NCBI GenBank assembly: GCA_002840355.1
Contig: PHAL01000031.1
Location: forward strand, 1-33,527
Length of the DNA stretch: 33,527 nt
DNA from: Elusimicrobia bacterium HGW-Elusimicrobia-3
Lineage (GTDB): Bacteria; Elusimicrobiota; Elusimicrobia; Elusimicrobiales; UBA9959
Direction of reading: 5' to 3'
Positions 23,035 through 31,696 of the stretch are shown piece by piece. Every line of letters begins with the position of its first letter. The stretch's first letter is position 1. The translations under genes and the position numbers were made by a program. The notes below the pieces were generated by a model, which did not search any database, was not told where the DNA came from, and saw nothing but the letters and a program-made list of their open reading frames with translations.

Positions 23035-26000
23035 CTATCTATCCTTAGGGTCCGATTGCTCAGCAAGTTTTTCAATAGAAGTTATATGGAGCCTAACTCC
23101 CTCAGAGAGTGATTGATCCCCGGCCACATTCCTGACTCTTTCCTTAAACGAATGTTTAGTTTCTTTTTCGCTAGCATTAAGTATTTTTCCGTCTGAGAGA
23201 ATTGTCTCCAACCAAGCAAGTTCCGACTCAATCTTTTTTCCAATAATGTCTGAAGCAAGCACGCGAATTACCCTATCTCCATCTTTAACGAAAAGTTCTG
23301 ACTCAGAAAGCACAGGAGTATACACACTCAAAAACAACTCCAACTTCTCTTTTGAATGGGAAATCATTTTATCCCGCAAAGTTAACCTTAGAGTTTTCCG
23401 CCAATCTGACTCAAGAGCCTCTAGCAACCGTGTCCACTGCCCCTTATATTTCGCAATTGCCTGCGCCCCAACAACCAACTTTTCAGCATGCTCATTCAGC
23501 GCATCATGAAATTCTTGTGACAACCCAATCGTAGCCCCAGATTCAACTAGTTGGAGCACCAAGCCAAGACAATCCCCCTCTTTCCCGATCTCTTCTGCCC
23601 ACACTTCCTTGGGAATAGGAAGAATACTCTTTACCAGGAACTGAATATAATCCACATCACTCGCTTTCCCCTTCTGCTTCAATATTAAGGAGTATAGCCA
23701 CGCATGATTTCTATCAAAACCATTCGCAATAATATCCCCTACGATATCGGTATGCCCCAATAATTGAGAAATCAAGGAGTTGAGATTTGCCTCCGTAAGT
23801 GCTTTCCTAAGGTAATCCGCATTACCCAAAAACATCGGGGCCGTAAGGTGGTCAATAAACTCCACACTCTCTACCAGCAGATTAATGAGTCTAGACACAA
23901 ACTTTTCAGTAATTGGTATTGTAGTCTTTATTTCAAACAATTTTTCAACAACAGACATCTCCACCACCAACTTCAGGAATTCAGATAGCAGAGCAGGATG
24001 AGCATCTGGGGACGCTAGTATTGCCTTATAATTAGCTCTCCCCGCATTTGAATTCCGAGTATTGGTATTATTACCTCCAGCTGCCTGCACCAAAAACATC
24101 GCCATCACAACTAAAGCATTCGCTTTAGGATTTTCCGGATCAATGCGCGCCAAATAATGCGGGATATGCCCATTCACACAAAAGGCAGTAAGAAGATTCT
24201 TCGCGGTAGCATCCTCATCTCTACGTAATAAAAGTGCCTTCAAGCACCCCACCAACTCTGGCAGTGCAATTTCTGTCCCGATTCGGCTTGCTATTGCATT
24301 AATTAGAGTATCCCATTTTTCGCCAGGCCATATTTTCGCCAAAAAGTTCAACAGCCTTGCTTCACGCTCTCTAAAGACCCCCGACTGACACTCTCTCACT
24401 AATTCATTAATAACATGCACTTTTCCGGCTTTAGGAATAAGGTATGGCTTCAGAAGATCCGATTTGTCCCCTTCGGCAATAACTGCGGCAATTTCAATAA
24501 AGTCCTTCTCTGAACCCGGGATTCTTAGGTTATCTAAGGAAGCTTTCGCATCTATAGCATTTAGGTATTCAACAATCTGAGATACAGAATCCGCCCATCC
24601 CCGTAAAACTCTTGCATTAGGGCTAACCCCTGCACTCCACGGTTTATCCGTAAGGCTTCCGACAACATTTTTTGCGATACTCTCAAGCTCTTCCTGTCGC
24701 GTATTTTTAAAAATTAAAACGATACCTTTTCCTACCGAAGAATCAAGATTTTGCCAACCAGAGACTTTTCCAATACTTAAACTCAACCACCCCCACACGG
24801 AACCACTCACCAATTTTGCATCTTCCCCAAGGCTCTCAATCGCCACCGCAGACAGAGCCAAGGAAGCAGGCTCCTCCTTTACCCATGCCTCATGGTTCTT
24901 GATAATTATATCTTCCAACAAATCATAAAATCCCGGAACATGGCAGAATTCTTTCAGACTACGCCCCGTGGTAAGATTCTCTTCAACTTTCTGTCCAATT
25001 AAGACCTGCAACCCATCATCTTTCTTGACGCCAAAATGTAATGCGATTAAATCTTTTTGCCAATCCGGCCAAAATATAACGTTCTGTATTCTTGGCTCAA
25101 TAAAGTCCCAGGTTATCAACTCCTTTTCAGAGCGCCTGATATTCTCGGCATACAACACATACAACGCTTGTGACGCGAGGCCAATATCGTCCCCCCACAA
25201 TAAATGCAAAGAAACGACTCTATTAATGAACAATTTCACATCACGCGGAGTAACTCTACCCTGTTTTGTCACGACTCTTTGACGATACAGTCGAAAAACG
25301 GCAAGCAATACATTTTCATTTCCCGCATGACTTGGAAACGCTATTTTCAACTGCTCGATAAAATATGTTTTCAATTGAGATAACACCGGAGGCGGGACAT
25401 AAAACTCCATCTGAAAAGTCTTCTCTACGAAGGCATCCACCAATGTTGACCCAATAGCATTTTTCCCGGTATCTACCGCAGATGCGTCCCAAAGTCGACT
25501 AAGCGCGGACTTATCCATCGGAACTATTAGCCAGAAAGAATCCGTCCAGGACATCTTTTGTGGGGCATCGAACTCGAACAAAGTACGCATAGTGGCCCAT
25601 ATTGATAAAGCATCTTTAGTATCCACTCGGTCCAGGTTATCAACAACAACAATGAGCCGCCGTCCATTTAAGGCCAAGGCCTTCCCCAACATCTTCTTTA
25701 ACACTTCCTGGAATTCAATTGTAGTAGGATCTGGAGTAGTTACCGATGTTGTCTTGTGATTGGCTGTGGTCTTAGTAAAGAACAATGATACGTAGTCTTC
25801 GGATTTTTTTCCGAATATTTTATTACACAGGCATCCCAGCACCGCCACAGTAAACGGCAGCAAAAGAATAACTATTCCCCAAATCCATAATGGGAAATAC
25901 CATTTTGGCAAAGAGGCATAATCTTTTGATGTTAGTGTCCCAAAGAAAGAAAAACCTATTGGGTAAAAAAGCAAAAGAAACAGTATTATTTTACCCAACA

Positions 26001-26400
26001 ACGTAATTGTTGGCTCAGATTTCGTTTCAGTATCCACAATCTTACGCGACAATCTCCCCAACTCTGCCTCCCATTCATCTTTACCCGTCCACGGAACGAG
26101 GGCTTCCGCCAGAGACTCAAGAAACGATCTCCGCAGAGGATCTCCCTGATGTGCCCACGCATCAAAAACAAATACTTTCTCTTTGATGTTTTTGACTTCG
26201 CCAGAAATCCTAAAATGTTCCTTAATAAAACCAACAATAGTCGATTTACCGCTTCCCCAATCTCCGAACAAAGCGATTGCCTTGCCTCCATTGCCATCTT
26301 CCGTTAAATCAACAATAGCATCTGCGATTTGCTTGTGTGCCCCGAAAGCATCACTCGAAGCAGGCGTATCCGACAGAAAATATGCCTTACATTTTCCCAT
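23035..26400 (-). CDS. KAP-family P-loop NTPase with two membrane segments
   Basis: 1121 residues. Walker A GDWGSGKS at 46-53, followed by VFVFDAWAHQGDPLRRSFLESLAEAL. Two hydrophobic segments at ~137-197 (IILFLLLFYPIGFSFFG and WIWGIVILLLPFTVAVLGCLC) are inserted in the NTPase, as is characteristic of KAP proteins. Walker B is RRLIVVVDNLDRVD near 250. The remaining ~750 residues are helical, without a recognised domain, and could be a sensor. KAP NTPases include the phage-exclusion protein PifA and are often membrane-associated and island-borne. Codons are AT-rich. Shine-Dalgarno AGAGGT 4 bases before ATG. Neighbours are a cyclase-like gene and a nuclease, consistent with defence, though no function is proven. 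Confidence 0.87.
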   Translation of the reverse strand: MGKCKAYFLSDTPASSDAFGAHKQIADAIVDLTEDGNGGKAIALFGDWGSGKSTIVGFIKEHFRISGEVKNIKEKVFVFDAWAHQGDPLRRSFLESLAEALVPWTGKDEWEAELGRLSRKIVDTETKSEPTITLLGKIILFLLLFYPIGFSFFGTLTSKDYASLPKWYFPLWIWGIVILLLPFTVAVLGCLCNKIFGKKSEDYVSLFFTKTTANHKTTSVTTPDPTTIEFQEVLKKMLGKALALNGRRLIVVVDNLDRVDTKDALSIWATMRTLFEFDAPQKMSWTDSFWLIVPMDKSALSRLWDASAVDTGKNAIGSTLVDAFVEKTFQMEFYVPPPVLSQLKTYFIEQLKIAFPSHAGNENVLLAVFRLYRQRVVTKQGRVTPRDVKLFINRVVSLHLLWGDDIGLASQALYVLYAENIRRSEKELITWDFIEPRIQNVIFWPDWQKDLIALHFGVKKDDGLQVLIGQKVEENLTTGRSLKEFCHVPGFYDLLEDIIIKNHEAWVKEEPASLALSAVAIESLGEDAKLVSGSVWGWLSLSIGKVSGWQNLDSSVGKGIVLIFKNTRQEELESIAKNVVGSLTDKPWSAGVSPNARVLRGWADSVSQIVEYLNAIDAKASLDNLRIPGSEKDFIEIAAVIAEGDKSDLLKPYLIPKAGKVHVINELVRECQSGVFREREARLLNFLAKIWPGEKWDTLINAIASRIGTEIALPELVGCLKALLLRRDEDATAKNLLTAFCVNGHIPHYLARIDPENPKANALVVMAMFLVQAAGGNNTNTRNSNAGRANYKAILASPDAHPALLSEFLKLVVEMSVVEKLFEIKTTIPITEKFVSRLINLLVESVEFIDHLTAPMFLGNADYLRKALTEANLNSLISQLLGHTDIVGDIIANGFDRNHAWLYSLILKQKGKASDVDYIQFLVKSILPIPKEVWAEEIGKEGDCLGLVLQLVESGATIGLSQEFHDALNEHAEKLVVGAQAIAKYKGQWTRLLEALESDWRKTLRLTLRDKMISHSKEKLELFLSVYTPVLSESELFVKDGDRVIRVLASDIIGKKIESELAWLETILSDGKILNASEKETKHSFKERVRNVAGDQSLSEGVRLHITSIEKLAEQSDPKDR

Positions 26401-26541
26401 ACATACCTCTAATTAGCGAAGTTTATATTCAGCGATAAGATATTTCTGCATGACATTACAAATTCAGACCAGAACACCCCGACATTAAGCATCTTTTACT
26501 ATTCACAACAAAGATAATATATACCAATTGTTGGCCACACT

Positions 26542-26650
26542 TTACATCTTTAAATATCCCTCAATCTCTCTCAAATCCACATTTGCCAGCAGGCCATTGG
26601 TGGGCTTATACATACTCCTATCACCCAGCAATTCTCCGTCCGCTCCTCTG
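26542..26650 (-). pseudogene. Remnant resembling the tail of the AddA-like gene
   Basis: Minus strand: an open stretch ends in MYKPTNGLLANVDL followed by REIEGYLKM and TAA (26542-26544). Bases 26577-26607 match 27821-27851, inside the 3' end of the helicase-nuclease gene, at 24 of 31 positions, mostly differing at third codon positions (proteins YKPTNGLLANVDL and YNKPAKALLAYVDL). Upstream it runs into the cloverleaf element at 26652. It could be a gene end left or brought in by an insertion. The rest of 26401-26541 shows nothing I can support. Confidence 0.5.
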
Positions 26651-26651
26651 A

Positions 26652-26777
26652 CTGCCGGGGGTTATGGGTCCGAGGGCCGTCACGGAAGGAGGAACTTGCA
26701 TAGCGCGACGACTGAGTGACGAGGTGCGGCCACGGTGTGGCCGACGCCGTGCCCCGAGGACCCCATACCCCGGGCAG
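26652..26777. other. GC-rich 126-nt cloverleaf element (structured RNA or MITE)
   Basis: In AT-rich surroundings, the ends form a near-perfect long stem: CTGCCGGGGGTTATGGGTCC pairs with GGACCCCATACCCCGGGCAG, with few mismatches. Inside are two further paired regions: GTCAC...GTGAC (26679-26720), and GGTG-CGGCCAC-GGT-GTGGCCG-A-CGCC (~26723-26748). This gives a branched, cloverleaf-like fold on either strand. No open frame of note. It could be a non-coding RNA gene, or a non-autonomous mobile element with imperfect terminal inverted repeats. No clear target duplication is visible. Confidence 0.6.
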
Positions 26778-26832
26778 CCGATAACACGCAAGTCAATCAC
26801 AATTCAGACACCAGACCTAATTCAATCTCCCT

Positions 26833-27717
26833 TTAATATCTTTTCGGGACAATAATTGCCTCTACCCTTAACCCATCTTTTTTCCCGCTGAGGTCACTCT
26901 CTAATCCACCAGGATTAATTATTCGATTTTCAGGATCATACACCATACATATTAATGTTTTACAACTTTTCATTTTTGAATACCGGGCAATGTCCAAAAT
27001 AAGCTGATCCCCAACTTCTTTCGCTCCAAGCCCAGCACGTGTTTTCTTAACCTCTATAACAATATCTTCTGGCTTTAATAAAAAGTCAACTCTGGCTGAT
27101 TTTCCCGCATAACTGGGGGTCCACTCCTCTGGGCGCACGTCATCAAATTGCAGACAAAGCAATGCATGGAGGAGATCCTGAACATCATACTCATCCGAGA
27201 CATCCAATGTGGGGCGGCTATCATGCCTTTGACGCAATTGAATAGATACTGTGTGAAATCTCAATATAAGGCGACGAACATCCTCCACTGCGTCACATTC
27301 CGACTTAGGATTAGGAAGAGAGTCACCTCTCTCTTTAGGCTTCTGTGACCCATTTCGCTCCTTATATTCAGCATCTAACCATTCTTTCAATTTAATTAAA
27401 TCCTTTTCCTCGCATACAATTTGAAGACGGCTTTCCCACCTATGCGCCCCCTGAAGAACATTAAAGTTTTGAATTACCCCCTGCTTCTTTAACAAACCAC
27501 AAGCCTTCCAGCGGTACTCGCAATAGCGATCCCGCATATTTACCCCGTCACCTGGCATTAACATCGGAAACTTTACAATAGTAGGGAGTAGTGGAATTGC
27601 GACCTCAGCAGACAACTGCAATTCACTGCAAATATCCATAGTGACGTCATAAACTGCCAAAAAGTTCTCGTTTGTCAGACTTGTTACCCATTTCGGAATA
27701 AACTTATCTGATTTCAT
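26833..27717 (-). CDS. DpnII/MboI-type PD-(D/E)xK endonuclease
   Basis: 294 residues from the ATG at 27717, chosen for AAGGAAAG 6 bases upstream; the frame is open to 27756. The C-terminal ~150 residues read LRFHTVSIQLRQRHDSRPTL, DEYDVQDLLHALLCLQFDDVRPEEWTPSYAG, then ARVDFLLKPEDIVIEVKKTR. This gives the catalytic D (~210) and E-x-K (~220-222) of a PD-(D/E)xK nuclease, followed by DQLILDIARY and TLICMVYDPENRI. This matches my recollection of the DpnII/MboI-like REase domain (PF18742). The N-terminal half is helical and unassigned, perhaps a recognition domain. No methyltransferase is nearby, so it may not act as a classical restriction enzyme. AT-rich like the rest of the island. Confidence 0.8.
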   Translation of the reverse strand: MKSDKFIPKWVTSLTNENFLAVYDVTMDICSELQLSAEVAIPLLPTIVKFPMLMPGDGVNMRDRYCEYRWKACGLLKKQGVIQNFNVLQGAHRWESRLQIVCEEKDLIKLKEWLDAEYKERNGSQKPKERGDSLPNPKSECDAVEDVRRLILRFHTVSIQLRQRHDSRPTLDVSDEYDVQDLLHALLCLQFDDVRPEEWTPSYAGKSARVDFLLKPEDIVIEVKKTRAGLGAKEVGDQLILDIARYSKMKSCKTLICMVYDPENRIINPGGLESDLSGKKDGLRVEAIIVPKRY

Positions 27718-27794
27718 GTATTCTTTCCTTGCCACCAGATTATTAATATTCCACAAACGCCAGTGTCACCCAATCAGCACCTTAATGTCCCAAA

Positions 27795-30700
27795 CTACAT
27801 CAGGTTCACCTTCCCCAGATCCACATACGCTAGCAGGGCTTTGGCGGGTTTGTTGTAGACTTCGGCTATGATGGAGAGATAGTTCTTCATCTGGGCGGTG
27901 TATTTGGCGGTGTTTTCGCGGCCGGTTTTGAAGTCGATCACGGTGACGGAGTCGGCGTCCACCAGCACGCGGTCCATGCGGAACAGCGAGCCGTTCTTGT
28001 CTATGAACTCGGCCTCCACCAGCGTCTCGCGGCCGGGGGCGGCGGCGAAGAGGGCGGCGGCCTCGGGGTTCTTCAGGAAGGCCAGCAGGCCGCCCACCAC
28101 CTTGGCGCGGTCGAACTTGAAAGGGTAGCCGGGGGCCAGCTCGTCGAAGGCCTCGTTGAGGGCGGGCTCTAGCGCGGCGGGCAGTTCCTTGAAGCCCGAG
28201 AGCATGGCGTGCACCAGTTCGCCCTCGGCGGTCTCGAAATAGCTGGCGTAGGTGGGCTTGAGCGTGTCGAAGCGCTGCTCGGGGCGGCCGGGGGCCGAGA
28301 CCACCACCACCGGGGCCGACGGCTCGCGGTGCTCCGGCTTATGCGCGGCGGGGCGGCCCAGCTCGCGGTTCTCGAAGACGTCCAGCAGCCGGGCTTCCTT
28401 AGCCTCGCTCTTGCGGGCCTTGCGTATCACCAGGTTGTACAGCTCGTGGCGGGCGCGCGTGGAAACGACATAGAGGACGTTGAGGTCCTGCACGGCGCCG
28501 TCTGTCTTGCGGCCCTCATAGACCGGGCGCAGCTTCAGGCTGTGCTCGGCGGCGGGCTTGGTGATATGGTAGACGTGTATCTCGCCGTCCTTCTCCTCGA
28601 AGTACATGGGGTCGCTGGGGTCGCGCTCCTCGTACATCAAATTTATCACCACCGAAAATCCCAGGCCCTTGCTCTTGTGAAAGCTCATCACGCGCACGGC
28701 GTCTATGTACTCCGGCAGGGCTATGGCGAAGATCTTGGCCTTGTCCTCGTCCTCCCCGGAGGCGTACTCGATGAAAGAGCGCGGGCTGGTAACGCCCTCG
28801 GCCTCCAGCGAGGTCACCGCGTCCAAGAGGCGGGCCAGGAAAGCCTGCTCGTCCGGGAAATTGGCGAATAATTTAAAGCCTGAGTAGACCACCGACACCA
28901 GCTCGTACAGCGGCAGGTAGCCCACCTTGCGGAAAGGCTCGTCGAGGTGCTGCTCCCAGTAGCGGCCGTACTTCGGGTGATTGCGGAAAGCGGCGTAGAG
29001 CAGCGCCTTGGGGTCGGCCTGGCGGGCCGCGAAGATGAAACCGGTTATCTCGGCGCGGGAGAGACCCGTGAGGCGGGTGAAGATGTCGCCGGTTATGAAA
29101 TCGGCGAAGGACAGGTCGTCCGAAGGCGTCTCGAGGAATTTCAGAAAAGAGACCAGCTCGGCCACCGGCTTGCGCTTGCGAATATCCAGCGAGCTCAGCG
29201 AGGCCACCGGTATGCGGGCCTCGGTCAGCCATTCCACCACCGGCTCTATGCGCTTGTTCTTGGCCACCAGTATGGCTATCTCGCCCAGCGGGTAGCGCTC
29301 GCGCGCGCCGTTTACGGCCTGCAGCAGCCACTCGCGCTGGCCCTCGGGGTCGGCGAGGTCATCGGTCTCCAGCACGCTGGTCTTAACATAGCCGTCCTTC
29401 ACCCGGCCCGGCTGCACATGCTGCTCGTAGCTGGTCAGCTCGGTGATGTCGGAGCCGATGAGACCGGGCGAATTCTTCAGCCTGGTCTTGAACAGGTCGT
29501 CCACGTGGGCCAGCAGCTCGCCGTCGGAGCGGTAATTGACCGGCAAATTGACGTATTTGAGCTCGTTGCCGAGCGGCTCCAGCGAGAGATTGTCAGAGAC
29601 GTTCTTCTTGCCCTCGGCTTTGTCGAGCAGGTCGCGCATAATGCGGTAGTCGGCGTTGCGGAACATGTATATGGCCTGCTTGATGTCGCCCACCACGAAC
29701 AGCGAGCCGTCCTTGGCCAGGCCCTCCTCCACCAGCGGGCGTATGACATCCCACTGCAGTCGGTTGGTGTCCTGGAACTCGTCTATCAGGAAATGGCTGA
29801 TGCGCTCGCCGAGCTTGAGGTAGATCTCGGGCACATTATGATCGTTGATATAGGCCGCGAGCTTTTTGGCTATGTCGTTGATGTGTATAACGTCGGTCTT
29901 GCCGCGCTTTACGCGCTCCAGCTCGGCCTTGAAGCGGTCGTATATGCCCACGTAGGGGTGGTAGTAGGCTATGGCGTTGAGCTCGGTGAGCTCTATGACC
30001 AGGTCGCTCAGGTGGGCTATGTCCTTCTCCCAGCCGGTCGGGAACTTGCCCTTCTTGACGCCGTTGAAGACGCCGAAAGAGTAGCTGTAGGCGGCCAGGA
30101 AGCTGGTGATATTGCCGTCGGCCATGGCCTCGGCGGCACTGGCCTTCACATATTCCGGGCCGAAGCGTTTCACCAGGGCGGCGCAATGTTCCAGCACGGC
30201 CTTGAACTTGGCCTTGAGCAGGGCCTCGTAGTCGCCGGCCGAGTTCTTTATCAGGCCGGCTGTCTTGCCCTCCTGGTTGAGAAAGCTGTTGAAATGTTCT
30301 TTCACCCTCTGCGCCGGGTTCCACGGGTAGGCGCCGGTCTTGGGCAGCACGGCCAGGAACTTGTCCACCGTCTCATTGGTCAGGTCCGGCTTGCCTATGC
30401 GGGCGAACATGGCGTACAGGGCCAGGTCTATCAGCACGTCGTAGGCCATCGTGATCTCGGCCCGCAGCGGCAGGCCCAGCTCGTCCACCGAGGCCGTCAT
30501 CACGCGGGCCAGGAAGCTGTCTATGGTCTGTATGTGGAAATCTGAATAGTTGGCTATGACGCGGTCCACCAGGGCCTGCGCCCGCCTGTGGGCCTCGTCG
30601 CGGGTGAGCGACACCAACTGCAGCGTCTCGTCCATCTTGGCGCAGTTCTTGTCCAGCGCCAGCTCTTTGAGCCAGGCCAGTATGCGGGCCTTCATCTCTT

Positions 30701-30902
30701 TGGCGGCGTTGTTGGTAAAAGTGACGGCCAGTATATTGGGCAGGTCGTTGTTGGGGACTTTCTCGGAGAGCAGGAACTGCACATAGCGCTGCGTGAGCGT
30801 ATAGGTCTTGCCAGAGCCGGCGCTGGCGCTGATCAGCAGGGCGTGCGGGAACTTGAGGGTCTTGTCCCCCTCCAGCACCGGCTCGGCCTTAGCGCTTTTC
30901 AT
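27795..30902 (-). CDS. AddA/RecB-type UvrD helicase-nuclease
   Basis: 1035 residues from the ATG at 30902. All superfamily I motifs are visible: Walker A SASAGSGKT (25-33), Ia LAVTFTNNAAKEMKARI, II FLIDEFQDTNRLQ (~374), III FVVGDIKQAIYMFRNAD, IV LPVNYRS, V VRVMSFHKSKGLGFSVV (~739), VI LNVLYVVSTRARHEL (~811). The end carries a RecB-type nuclease, FRMDRVLVDADSVTVIDFKTG...YTAQMKNYL (~970-1010). Such enzymes process double-strand breaks for recombination and degrade foreign linear DNA. No AddB-like partner is adjacent. Start: the frame is open to 30950, but TATAAT lies exactly 6 nt before the ATG at 30902. GC-rich, unlike the island that begins directly beyond its stop; it has no GC hairpin terminator of its own there. 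Confidence 0.9.
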   Translation of the reverse strand: MKSAKAEPVLEGDKTLKFPHALLISASAGSGKTYTLTQRYVQFLLSEKVPNNDLPNILAVTFTNNAAKEMKARILAWLKELALDKNCAKMDETLQLVSLTRDEAHRRAQALVDRVIANYSDFHIQTIDSFLARVMTASVDELGLPLRAEITMAYDVLIDLALYAMFARIGKPDLTNETVDKFLAVLPKTGAYPWNPAQRVKEHFNSFLNQEGKTAGLIKNSAGDYEALLKAKFKAVLEHCAALVKRFGPEYVKASAAEAMADGNITSFLAAYSYSFGVFNGVKKGKFPTGWEKDIAHLSDLVIELTELNAIAYYHPYVGIYDRFKAELERVKRGKTDVIHINDIAKKLAAYINDHNVPEIYLKLGERISHFLIDEFQDTNRLQWDVIRPLVEEGLAKDGSLFVVGDIKQAIYMFRNADYRIMRDLLDKAEGKKNVSDNLSLEPLGNELKYVNLPVNYRSDGELLAHVDDLFKTRLKNSPGLIGSDITELTSYEQHVQPGRVKDGYVKTSVLETDDLADPEGQREWLLQAVNGARERYPLGEIAILVAKNKRIEPVVEWLTEARIPVASLSSLDIRKRKPVAELVSFLKFLETPSDDLSFADFITGDIFTRLTGLSRAEITGFIFAARQADPKALLYAAFRNHPKYGRYWEQHLDEPFRKVGYLPLYELVSVVYSGFKLFANFPDEQAFLARLLDAVTSLEAEGVTSPRSFIEYASGEDEDKAKIFAIALPEYIDAVRVMSFHKSKGLGFSVVINLMYEERDPSDPMYFEEKDGEIHVYHITKPAAEHSLKLRPVYEGRKTDGAVQDLNVLYVVSTRARHELYNLVIRKARKSEAKEARLLDVFENRELGRPAAHKPEHREPSAPVVVVSAPGRPEQRFDTLKPTYASYFETAEGELVHAMLSGFKELPAALEPALNEAFDELAPGYPFKFDRAKVVGGLLAFLKNPEAAALFAAAPGRETLVEAEFIDKNGSLFRMDRVLVDADSVTVIDFKTGRENTAKYTAQMKNYLSIIAEVYNKPAKALLAYVDLGKVNLM

Positions 30903-30908
30903 ATATGT

Positions 30909-30914
30909 ATTATA
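30909..30914 (-). promoter_or_regulatory. -10 element of a leaderless promoter
   Basis: Minus strand TATAAT-ACATAT-ATG: consensus -10 and 6 nt to the start of the helicase-nuclease gene. No -35 is evident at 16-18 bp. Confidence 0.55.
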
Positions 30915-30954
30915 AAACATTAGGCCGACAACGGCATGTCGCGGAGCCAAAAAA

Positions 30955-30982
30955 GAAACCGGCCCCTATAGAGGCCGGTTTC
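30955..30982 (-). terminator. Terminator after the small secreted protein gene
   Basis: GAAACCGGCC-TCTATAGG-GGCCGGTTTC on the minus strand (10-bp stem) followed by TTTTTTGGC, ~25 bases beyond the stop at 31006. Confidence 0.8.
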
Positions 30983-31005
30983 CAGATGTAGGCGCGCGTT
31001 ACTCT

Positions 31006-31545
31006 TCAATCGTTGCAGAACTTCACGTAGCTGGCACAGGTTTCGTAGGCGTCCTTCACGGCTGAAGTGCCGGAAGTCTCGCGCACCACCTTCCAGGCCG
31101 CGCACTCCTCGCGGGTGTCGCGGCAATTGTCCAGGGCCTGGCCCTCGGCCTTGCGCTGCTGGCCGCGGAAGGTCATGCCCTGACCCTGGAAGAAGGCCTC
31201 CAGCCTGAACGACTGCGTCTCCTCGGGCGTCAGCAGGCGGCCGTCGCTGGCCTTGCGGCAGTTCTTCACGGCCGCGCCGGCGTCGCCCTTGGCGCAGGTC
31301 AGCGTTTCCTTCTTTACCGCGCTGTCCTGTATGACGCGTATGTCTATGGTGATCGTAGAGACCGCGGGGGCGGCGGCCGGCCTGGAAGCCGGGGCCGGCG
31401 CGGGGCGGTCGGCCACGGCGTCCCTGAAAGAGGAACCCAGGCCGTAGCCGGTGCCTATGCGGCTGTCGTAGCCGATCATGATGCCCTGGGCATTGGCGGC
31501 TATGGCGCTCATCATTATCGCGGCGGCTATTATCATTTTTTTCAT
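31006..31545 (-). CDS. Small secreted Cys-containing protein
   Basis: 179 residues with a signal peptide (MKKMIIAAAIMMSAIAANAQ). A Pro/Ala-rich linker (~45-62) separates a Gly/Tyr-rich N-terminus from a C-terminal part with six Cys (TCAKGDAG, KNCRKA, DNCRDTREECAAW, ETCASYVKFC), probably disulphide-bonded. No family recognised. Shine-Dalgarno AAAGGAA ~6 bases before ATG. It points away from the divergent operon at 31831 and may share regulation with it. Its general make-up (signal peptide, C-terminal Cys near the end) resembles the protein at 31831-32409. Confidence 0.78.
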   Translation of the reverse strand: MKKMIIAAAIMMSAIAANAQGIMIGYDSRIGTGYGLGSSFRDAVADRPAPAPASRPAAAPAVSTITIDIRVIQDSAVKKETLTCAKGDAGAAVKNCRKASDGRLLTPEETQSFRLEAFFQGQGMTFRGQQRKAEGQALDNCRDTREECAAWKVVRETSGTSAVKDAYETCASYVKFCND

Positions 31546-31655
31546 ACTGTTTTCCTTTGAATCGGCTTACACCCTGTTCAAAGCAATTTAACTGCCAGCG
31601 GCCGCCGCCGGCGGTTCCCCCTAGGCGCCGGCCATAGCGGCACATGAAAGCGCGC

Positions 31656-31696
31656 TTTCCTTTTCAAAAGGAAATAATATTTTCATTTGAAAATAT
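31656..31696. promoter_or_regulatory. Two adjacent AT-rich palindromes before a -35-like TTGACC
   Basis: TTTCCTTTT-C-AAAAGGAAA (31656-31674, 9-bp arms) and ATATTTTCA-TT-TGAAAATAT (31677-31696, 9-bp arms), both perfect. TTGACC follows at 31701. No clear -10 at 17 bp; TTTATA lies at 19 bp. Likely operators in the ~285-base gap between divergent genes. Confidence 0.5.

Noticed and set aside
22001-27781. Integron gene cassettes with attC sites
   Set aside because: The tags at gene ends lack recognisable attC core sites, and no integrase is in the window; only a cassette-like pattern is claimed.
28947-30545. 532-codon plus-strand frame
   Set aside because: Antisense to the helicase-nuclease, whose motifs all lie on the minus strand.
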